Shown: in pieces, positions 16,472 through 20,611 of the stretch
Layout: every line of letters begins with the position of its first letter
Position numbering within the stretch: the stretch's first letter is position 1
Assembly (NCBI GenBank): GCA_016926315.1
Contig: JAFGOU010000092.1
Span: 1-20,611, forward strand
Length of the DNA: 20,611 nucleotides
Direction of reading: 5' to 3'
From: Chitinispirillaceae bacterium
Lineage (GTDB): Bacteria > Fibrobacterota > Chitinivibrionia > Chitinivibrionales > Chitinispirillaceae
Translations under genes and position numbers: made by a program
The notes under the pieces: generated by a model
Databases searched by the model: none
The model's input: only the letters and a program-made list of their open reading frames with translations
Told to the model about the DNA's origin: nothing

Positions 16472-16691
16472 CGCACACCTCAAGGCTGGAAGTGATAAGT
16501 TCGCGGTGTCTGAGGGCTTCGCGTTCCTTTGGTGTCAGGGTTTCGAGGTACAGACTTATGGCTTCCCGAATGTTTTTCATGGTTTCATCGAGCGTCCGGC
16601 CTTGGGAGCAGCAGCCTTCCAGTTCAGGGCAGAATGCGTAATAACCATGCTCGTCTTTTTCGATGATGGCGTTCAGTTTGTACGATTTCAT
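16464..16691 (-). CDS. hicB: HicB antitoxin
   Basis: The 75-residue antitoxin has the HicB degenerate RNase H-like fold: MKSYKLNAIIEKDEHGYYAF, CPELEGCCSQGRTLDETMKN and IREAISLYLETL. The chain ends soon after the conserved domain, so it lacks the helix-turn-helix or ribbon-helix-helix extension of longer HicB proteins; autoregulation, if any, would need another DNA-binding element. ATG 16691 is chosen because AAAGGAA lies about 6 bases upstream and MKSYKL is the usual start. The frame could open at 16730. It precedes hicA in a two-gene operon pointing away from cas4. Confidence 0.93.
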   Translation of the reverse strand: MKSYKLNAIIEKDEHGYYAFCPELEGCCSQGRTLDETMKNIREAISLYLETLTPKEREALRHRELITSSLEVCVA

Positions 16692-16718
16692 TGGGGGTTC
16701 CTTTGAGTATTCCTTATG

Positions 16719-16747
16719 ATAATAACACAAAAATACTACCCGGTAAA
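16719..16747 (-). promoter_or_regulatory. Candidate sigma-70 promoter of hicBA
   Basis: On the - strand a -35-like TTTACC (16742-16747) and a -10-like TATTAT (16719-16724) are separated by exactly 17 bases. Four and five of six positions match the consensus. The -10 box lies 27 bases before the hicB start, leaving room for the AAAGGAA ribosome binding site. Confidence 0.5.
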
Positions 16748-16767
16748 GCTGAAAACCGGTCTTTTTG

Positions 16768-16806
16768 TCCCTCTCCGCAAGCGGAGAGGGATCAAGGGTG
16801 AGGCGA
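16768..16806 (+). repeat. Palindromic element copy B (partial, before cas4)
   Basis: Hairpin CCCTCTCCGC-AA-GCGGAGAGGG (16769-16790), then ATCAAGGGTGAGGCGA touching the cas4 ATG at 16807. The left outer arm is absent. Compared with other copies the stem pair A-T has become G-C on both arms (CCAC/GTGG to CCGC/GCGG), a compensatory change that supports a selected or recently folded structure. The terminal GAGG serves as the likely cas4 ribosome binding site. Confidence 0.85.
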
Positions 16807-17499
16807 ATGTTCCCCGAATCCTCCCTCCTCCCTCTCTCCGCGCTCCAGCATCTTGCGTTCTGCGAACGTCAGTGCGCGCTCATTCATATCGAACAGGCAT
16901 GGGAGGAGAACCGGCTCACGGCAGAGGGGCGGCTTTTGCACGACCGGGTGCATGAGCAGGACTCCGAATCCCGCGGTGACTTGTATATCGTGCGTGGGCT
17001 CAAGTTGCGGTCGCTGGAACTCGGTCTTACCGGCGTGGCGGACGTGGTGGAGTTCCACCGGTCTGAAACAGGTGTAACGCTTCCGGGAAAAAAGGGAGTA
17101 TGGCGACCGTTCCCGGTGGAATACAAGCGGGGCAAGCCGAAAAAGGATTCGTGCGACGAAGTGCAATTGTGCGGCCAGGCAATGTGTCTTGAGGAGATGC
17201 TCAATTGCAGGATCGAAAGCGGATCGTTGTATTACGGTTCGCAGCATAAACGACATGATGTGGAATTCGGTAAGGAATTACGCAGCCAGACCAGGGAGTT
17301 GTCAGTCCGTCTTCATTCGCTTATCGATTCAGGAAAAACTCCGGCGGCGGTATATGAAAAGAAATGCGAGCGCTGTTCGCTTATGGATATCTGCATGCCG
17401 GAGGCGGGGATGAGCGTGGGAAAATATTTAAAGGAACGCCTCACCCCTGATGCTGCGCATCTTCCCCTCTCCACGAGTGGAGAGGGGATTGAGGGGTGA
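16807..17499 (+). CDS. cas4: CRISPR-associated exonuclease Cas4 (type I-C-like)
   Basis: Cas4 is a RecB-family nuclease with an iron-sulfur cluster that trims prespacers and checks PAM and orientation with Cas1-Cas2. In the 230-residue product the cluster cysteines are visible in FCERQC (residues 19, 23) and near the C-terminus in CERCSLMDIC. The nuclease residues appear as LLHDRVH (His45), GVADVVEF (Asp79) and PVEYKRG (Glu105, Lys107). All key residues are present. ATG 16807 abuts palindromic element B. The last ~18 residues, TPDAAHLPLSTSGEGIEG, are translated from palindromic element C, so the tail is element-derived. No cas7 precedes it; hicBA occupies that side. Confidence 0.95.
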   Translation: MFPESSLLPLSALQHLAFCERQCALIHIEQAWEENRLTAEGRLLHDRVHEQDSESRGDLYIVRGLKLRSLELGLTGVADVVEFHRSETGVTLPGKKGVWRPFPVEYKRGKPKKDSCDEVQLCGQAMCLEEMLNCRIESGSLYYGSQHKRHDVEFGKELRSQTRELSVRLHSLIDSGKTPAAVYEKKCERCSLMDICMPEAGMSVGKYLKERLTPDAAHLPLSTSGEGIEG

Positions 17500-17504
17500 G
17501 GCGA
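17437..17504 (-). repeat. Palindromic element copy C (inverted; overlaps the end of cas4)
   Basis: The same element in reverse orientation: the small GATGCTGCGCATC hairpin lies left of the main CCCCTCTCCAC-GA-GTGGAGAGGGG stem, and the outer arms are GCCTCACCCC and GGGGTGAGGC. Its left two thirds are translated as the Cas4 tail, and the cas4 stop codon (17497-17499) is inside the right arm. It ends GAGGCGA, 13 bases before the DUF559 gene. Confidence 0.9.
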
Positions 17505-17516
17505 AAAGGACTGCTC

Positions 17517-17948
17517 ATGGAACCAATCACCATTCGTTCGCGTCAATTACGCAAAAACCAGACGCCTGCTGAGGCTGTGCTATGGCAACACGTGCGGAAC
17601 AGGAAACTTGGATCAAAGATCGTGCGTCAAAAACCGGTTGTTCTGGAATATTTTGGAAAAAAACGGGCTTTTATCGCTGACTTTTTTTGCAGCGAAGCAC
17701 GGCTTGTTATTGAAATAGACGGCGGCGTGCATTCAAAAAAGTCTGATTATGATACATTGAGGACTATGCTGTTACAACAGAAAGGGTATCGGTTGATCAG
17801 GTTCACCAACGACGAAGTATTTGGTGATATTGGCAGTGTTCTGGCAGGGATAAAAACCGAAATCGCCTCACCCCTCAGTCCCCTCTCCACAAGTGGAGAG
17901 GGGAAGATGCGCAGCATCAGGGGTGAGGCGAGAGGTAAGGCGAGTTGA
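17517..17948 (+). CDS. DUF559 endonuclease-fold protein (Vsr-like) inside the cas operon
   Basis: A 143-residue protein of the DUF559 family, which shares the restriction-endonuclease-like fold of the very short patch repair nuclease Vsr. Motifs are RSRQLRKNQTPAEAVLWQHV and RNRKLGSKIVRQKPV, then FIADFFCSEARLVIEIDGG with the metal-binding D...E..GG..H, and GYRLIRFTNDEVF. AAAAGGA precedes ATG 17517. It is not a usual Cas protein, yet it lies in line between cas4 and cas1 and is bounded on both sides by palindromic elements. The last ~27 residues (from ASPLSPLSTSGEG onward) are translated from element D. Its substrate is unknown; it may be cargo of, or a mobiliser for, the palindromic element. 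Confidence 0.9.
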   Translation: MEPITIRSRQLRKNQTPAEAVLWQHVRNRKLGSKIVRQKPVVLEYFGKKRAFIADFFCSEARLVIEIDGGVHSKKSDYDTLRTMLLQQKGYRLIRFTNDEVFGDIGSVLAGIKTEIASPLSPLSTSGEGKMRSIRGEARGKAS

Positions 17949-17952
17949 GGCG
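17864..17952 (+). repeat. Palindromic element copy D (end of DUF559 gene to cas1 start)
   Basis: Same orientation as copy A: GCCTCACCCCTC, hairpin CCCCTCTCCAC-AA-GTGGAGAGGGG, small GATGC-GCA-GCATC hairpin, CAGGGGTGAGGC, then a short tail ending GTTGAGGCG against the cas1 ATG. The 14 bases GTTGAGGCGATGAA are identical at the cas1 start (17953) and at the cas1e relic start (15503). The left part is translated as the tail of the DUF559 protein. Confidence 0.9.
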
Positions 17953-18984
17953 ATGAAACACCTTCTCAACACCCTCTACGTCACCACTCCGGGCGCATAT
18001 CTGTGCCGCGAAGGCGAAACCGTTGTTGTCCGCGTGGAACAGGAGACAAAGCTACAGGTCCCGGTTGCCGCTCTCGAAGGCATTGTGTGTATCGGCGGCG
18101 TAGGATTTACCCCGCCGCTCATGGAACTTTGCGCTGAGCGGGGCGTGCATGTTTCTTTTCTCACCGAGCATGGAAGATTTATGGCACGCGTCAGCGGGCC
18201 GGTTTCGGGAAATATCCTGTTGCGCAAGGAACAGTACCGCCGGGCGGATGATCCGGAAAAAACAGCGGCGCTGGCCGCGGGTTTTGTGATTGGAAAGATC
18301 GCAAATTGCCGTACCGTGCTGCTTCGCGCGGGCAGGGACGCGAAAGACCGGGAGGCTGTGGAGTCATTTTCAAAATGCGCTGACTACCTGGGAAATATCA
18401 TTGATCGTCTGAGAAAGGAAACTGACATTGAGACCGTGCGCGGCAAGGAAGGTGAGGCTGGTCATGCGTATTTTTCTGTTTTTGACCGTTTTATCGTTTC
18501 GCAAAAAGAAGGCTTTTTCTTTAAAGAGAGGACGCGCAGACCTCCGCTGGACAATGTGAATGCGCTGCTTTCTTTCATTTATACGCTTCTGGCCCATGAT
18601 TGCGTGGGCGCGTGCGAATCGGTCGGCCTCGACCCCCAGGCAGGATACCTGCATGCCGACCGGCCGGGCAGACCGGGCCTTGCGCTCGACCTAATGGAGG
18701 AGTTCAGGCCGTTTATTGCCGACAGGCTGGCGCTGACGCTTATCAACCGGCAACAGGTAAAGCCGGATGGATTTAAAATAACGGAATCAGGCGCTGTTAC
18801 CATGACGCCGGAAACGAAAAAAGAGGTTATCAAGGCATATCAGGAAAGAAAACGGGAGGAGCTTGAGCATCCGTTTTTACGGGAAAAGGCGGCAATAGGA
18901 TTATTTCCATATCTTCAGGCTCGTATTCTTGCACGGCATTTACGGGGCGACCTTGACGGATACCCGCCGTTTGTGTGGAAATAA
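17953..18984 (+). CDS. cas1: CRISPR-associated integrase Cas1 (type I-C)
   Basis: Cas1 is the metal-dependent integrase that inserts new spacers at the leader end of the array with Cas2. The 343-residue length and wording (MKHLLNTLYVTTPGAYLCRE at the start, VNALLSFIYTLLAHDCVGAC and GLDPQAGYLHADRPGRPG later) match the type I-C subgroup. The active-site residues are in place: Glu166 in RGKEGEA, His234 in GYLHADRPG, Asp246/Glu249 in LALDLMEEFRP. It therefore looks functional, unlike the I-E cas1 fragment 2.5 kb upstream. ATG 17953 is preferred over the frame open from 17893, which only translates the palindromic element. Confidence 0.97.
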   Translation: MKHLLNTLYVTTPGAYLCREGETVVVRVEQETKLQVPVAALEGIVCIGGVGFTPPLMELCAERGVHVSFLTEHGRFMARVSGPVSGNILLRKEQYRRADDPEKTAALAAGFVIGKIANCRTVLLRAGRDAKDREAVESFSKCADYLGNIIDRLRKETDIETVRGKEGEAGHAYFSVFDRFIVSQKEGFFFKERTRRPPLDNVNALLSFIYTLLAHDCVGACESVGLDPQAGYLHADRPGRPGLALDLMEEFRPFIADRLALTLINRQQVKPDGFKITESGAVTMTPETKKEVIKAYQERKREELEHPFLREKAAIGLFPYLQARILARHLRGDLDGYPPFVWK

Positions 18985-18987
18985 GCA

Positions 18988-19084
18988 CGCCTCACCCCTC
19001 AGTCCCCTCTCCACGAGTGGAGAGGGGAAGATGCGCAGCATCAGGGGTGAGGCGAGGGGTGGCCGGAGGCCGGGGTGAGGCGAA
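18988..19084 (+). repeat. Palindromic element copy E (between cas1 and cas2)
   Basis: A full copy: GCCTCACCCCTC, hairpin CCCCTCTCCAC-GA-GTGGAGAGGGG, GATGC-GCA-GCATC, CAGGGGTGAGGC, then a tail GAGGGGTGGCCGGAGGCCGG ending GGGGTGAGGCGAA. It begins 4 bases after the cas1 stop. Here the next gene, cas2, has its own strong GGAGG 6 bases further on, so the element is not needed as its ribosome binding site. Confidence 0.9.
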
Positions 19085-19100
19085 ATTCAGGAGGTAAACC

Positions 19101-19391
19101 ATGATGGTCCTCGTAACATACGATGTCAACGTAGAAACCACCGAAGGAAAGCGCCGGTTGCGCAATGTGGCAAAGGTATGCAAGAATTACGGCCAGCGGG
19201 TACAGAACTCGGTGTTTGAATGTCTGGTCGATCCGGCGAAATGGGTCGTGTTCAGGCAGGAGTTGATTGATATCGTTAAAACCGAAACCGACAGCCTGCG
19301 GTTCTATTTTCTCGGATCAAATTGGAAGCGTAAGGTTGAACACGTGGGAGCAAAGCAGACCTATGATCCGGAGGGGTTGATACTAGTGTAG
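19101..19391 (+). CDS. cas2: CRISPR-associated protein Cas2 (type I-C)
   Basis: Cas2 is the ferredoxin-fold dimer that bridges two Cas1 dimers in the integration complex. The 96-residue protein has the first strand MVLVTYDVNVET with the conserved Asp, GKRRLRNVAKVCKNYGQRVQ and NSVFECLVDPAKWV, and RFYFLGSNWKRKVEHVGAK. This wording is typical of type I-C. CAGGAGG ends 8 bases before ATG 19101; a second ATG follows immediately and could be used. It is the last gene before the CRISPR leader. Confidence 0.97.
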   Translation: MMVLVTYDVNVETTEGKRRLRNVAKVCKNYGQRVQNSVFECLVDPAKWVVFRQELIDIVKTETDSLRFYFLGSNWKRKVEHVGAKQTYDPEGLILV

Positions 19392-19577
19392 CGCCTGCCG
19401 CGTACCCGGATCGACCATGATTTACCGGAGAGGTTCGCGAATTATTAAACAATATTGATAACAAACACTTAGGGCTAACGTTCTTTGAAATTATAAATGA
19501 TACCAAGCACCTTCGCGGCAGGGTTCGCGAAAACGAACTTTTAAGAGATTATATTTACAAAGGTTATATGTGCTACG
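19392..19577 (+). promoter_or_regulatory. CRISPR leader of the type I-C array
   Basis: 186 bases between cas2 and the first repeat, A/T-rich compared with its surroundings and without a gene. It contains GGTTCGCGAA twice (19432-19441 and 19522-19531, 90 bases apart) and A/T runs near the array (TTTTAAGAGATTATATTTAC). Its position next to cas2, upstream of the repeats in their transcribed orientation (ending ATTGAAAC), identifies it as the leader. It should hold the pre-crRNA promoter and the integration site. Confidence 0.85.
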
Positions 19578-20212
19578 GTCGCGCCCCACGTGGGCGCGTG
19601 GATTGAAACAAAATTTTTCCCCTGAGAGGCAGAATTGCCTGAAGTCGCGCCCCACGTGGGCGCGTGGATTGAAACCCTGGGATCTTTACTTCGGGGACGA
19701 GGTCGACCCAGTCGCGCCCCACGTGGGCGCGTGGATTGAAACGCGATGGCACAGGCCCTTATGCAGCGAATCAGGTCGTCGCGCCCCACGTGGGCGCGTG
19801 GATTGAAACTTTCAGCATCATTTAGCACGTCTACCGTGGCGCGGTCGCGCCCCACGTGGGCGCGTGGATTGAAACAACTGACAGCCTGTCCGGTCTACCC
19901 GGCGCATAGCCCGTCGCGCCCCACGTGGGCGCGTGGATTGAAACCCAAACGATCACCTTGCCGTTCATCTCTTCAAGGTCGCGCCCCACGTGGGCGCGTG
20001 GATTGAAACCGTTTGATTTTTTTGTTAATACAATATCACCTGGCAAGTCGCGCCCCACGTGGGCGCGTGGATTGAAACGTCGCAGAGCTGCAGCAGGACG
20101 GCCTCGGTCTGCAAGTCGCGCCCCACGTGGGCGCGTGGATTGAAACGCTGAGAGAGCAAGAGCCAAGGGGATAACGTCAGGTCGCGCCCCACGCGACCGC
20201 ATGAATTGAAAC
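19578..20212 (+). CRISPR. Type I-C CRISPR array: 10 repeats, 9 spacers
   Basis: Nine identical 32-nt repeats (beginning GTCGCGCCCCACGTGGGCGC and ending GGATTGAAAC) start at 19578, 19644, 19711, 19778, 19844, 19913, 19978, 20047 and 20115. A tenth, at 20181-20212, is degenerate in its second half (ACGCGACCGCATGAATTGAA). Spacers are 34, 35, 35, 34, 37, 33, 37, 36 and 34 nt long and all different. The partly palindromic core and ATTGAAAC end are the type I-C form, matching the adjacent cas4-cas1-cas2. The decayed tenth repeat marks the leader-distal end, so the oldest spacers are at the right. Confidence 0.98.
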
Positions 20213-20228
20213 CAAAGACAGTCGCATT

Positions 20229-20258
20229 GTCGCGTCCCGCAGTACCGCGTGGATGAAC
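20229..20258 (+). repeat. Decayed CRISPR repeat remnant beyond the array
   Basis: GTCGCGTCCCGCAGTACCGC followed by GTGGATGAAC resembles the array repeat with several substitutions and a 2-base loss. It is only 16 bases past repeat ten, too short for a normal spacer. It looks like an eroded older repeat left after a partial spacer deletion. Confidence 0.6.
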
Positions 20259-20320
20259 CGTTTAACCGTTAAATCGTCGTTTTCTTCCGCTTCCGGCCAG
20301 TTCAACTTAACAGTTAAACG
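20259..20320. repeat. Short inverted repeat flanking a 38-base segment
   Basis: CGTTTAACCGTT (20259-20270) and AACAGTTAAACG (20309-20320) pair at 11 of 12 positions around 38 bases of non-coding sequence. It follows the decayed CRISPR repeat directly and precedes palindromic element F. It could be a hairpin at the end of the array transcript; no T run follows. Confidence 0.4.
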
Positions 20321-20322
20321 AT

Positions 20323-20421
20323 CCCCCTCTCCACGCTGTGGAGAGGCCTGTGCTGAGCCCAGACGAAGCGGGACAGGCTATGCACCGAGCTTGTCGAGGT
20401 GGGTGAGGCGGGGTGAGGCGA
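20323..20421 (+). repeat. Palindromic element copy F, interrupted by a second repeat-like segment
   Basis: It begins with the hairpin CCCTCTCCAC-GCT-GTGGAGAGG and ends with GGGTGAGGCGGGGTGAGGCG, as in the other copies. Between them, at about 20346-20401, lies a different segment (CCTGTGCTGAGCCC... GGGACAGGC... GAGCTTGTCGAGGTGG) with its own GCCTGT/ACAGGC inverted repeat. This looks like a second repeat family nested in the first. No gene follows directly, unlike the other copies. Confidence 0.75.
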
Positions 20422-20422
20422 A

Positions 20423-20611
20423 TTCCGCCTAAAAACCGCAATCTACCGTAAAAAATCGACTCTTTCCTGAAAAAAGTCGGCTCCTTCCTGAAAAAAGACG
20501 CCAACTTCCTTAAAATATCGGCGAGGCAGGTTTCCATGAAGGGTCGGCAGGTTTCCATGAAGGGTTGGCAGGTTTCCATGAAGGGTCGGCAGGTTTCCAT
20601 GAAGGGTTGGC
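20423..20611. repeat. Minisatellite with 21-base period running off the window end
   Basis: The last ~88 bases are four near-identical 21-base units (GGCAGGTTTCCATGAAGGGT plus C or T), with TTCC at 20532, 20553, 20574 and 20595. Before them are more diverged units with the same period (TTCCTGAAAAAAGTCGGCTC type; TTCC at 20464, 20485 and 20506), and probably still older ones from 20423. Because 21 is a multiple of three, the array stays open in several frames, but no start, ribosome binding site or domain supports a gene. Confidence 0.85.

Noticed and set aside
19541..20202. Open frames on both strands through the CRISPR array
   Set aside because: They are translations of the 32-nt repeats and unrelated spacers and carry no protein signal.
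20307..20600. A - strand open frame with the heptad METCRPF
   Set aside because: It is a by-product of the 21-base repeat, whose period is a multiple of three. There is no ribosome binding site, and the rest of the frame reads through palindromic element F.

Overview
The window is a chromosomal segment of a Gram-negative-type bacterium, probably from an uncultured or environmental lineage. It has bacterial ruvB, a Tat translocase, an MlaE-type lipid-transport permease, strong Shine-Dalgarno sites and fairly high G+C. The secreted protease ends in a FlgD-like/secretion-sorting tail of the kind common in the Fibrobacterota and the wider FCB group. That is the best taxonomic hint, and it is only a hint.

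Positions 1-12768 are mostly housekeeping genes. On the + strand lie the 3' part of ruvB, a DUF2905 membrane protein, an acylphosphatase and an alpha/beta hydrolase. Three genes follow on the - strand: a PHP-domain protein, a secreted metzincin protease, and a large fusion of an endonuclease Q-like PHP nuclease with a UvrD-type helicase whose C-terminus reads like a sliding-clamp motif. Divergent from it is a tight + strand operon: tatA, tatC, a TatA/B-like domain fused to 5-formyltetrahydrofolate cyclo-ligase, a DUF2953-like protein and mlaE.

Positions 12928-20611 form an accessory, defence-type region. It carries a DUF4143-type AAA ATPase, a lone DGQHR-domain protein, and a relic of a type I-E CRISPR locus (the first ~109 codons of cas1e joined directly to a two-repeat, one-spacer mini-array). 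A hicBA toxin-antitoxin pair follows, then a type I-C-like adaptation module (cas4, a DUF559 endonuclease, cas1, cas2) with a leader and a CRISPR array of ten repeats and nine spacers. No cas3, cas5, cas8c or cas7 is present; hicBA sits where cas7 would normally end.

The most unusual feature is a family of palindromic elements at every junction of this region: before the cas1e relic, cas4, the DUF559 gene, cas1 and cas2, and again after the array. Each has a CCCTCTCC/GGAGAGGG hairpin, and fuller copies add outer GCCTCACCCC/GGGGTGAGGC arms. The downstream edge ends in GAGGCGA right beside the next start codon, and the elements also encode the C-terminal tails of Cas4 and the DUF559 protein. 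Stem changes between copies are compensatory, so the fold appears to be maintained. The window closes in a 21-bp minisatellite that runs off the end.
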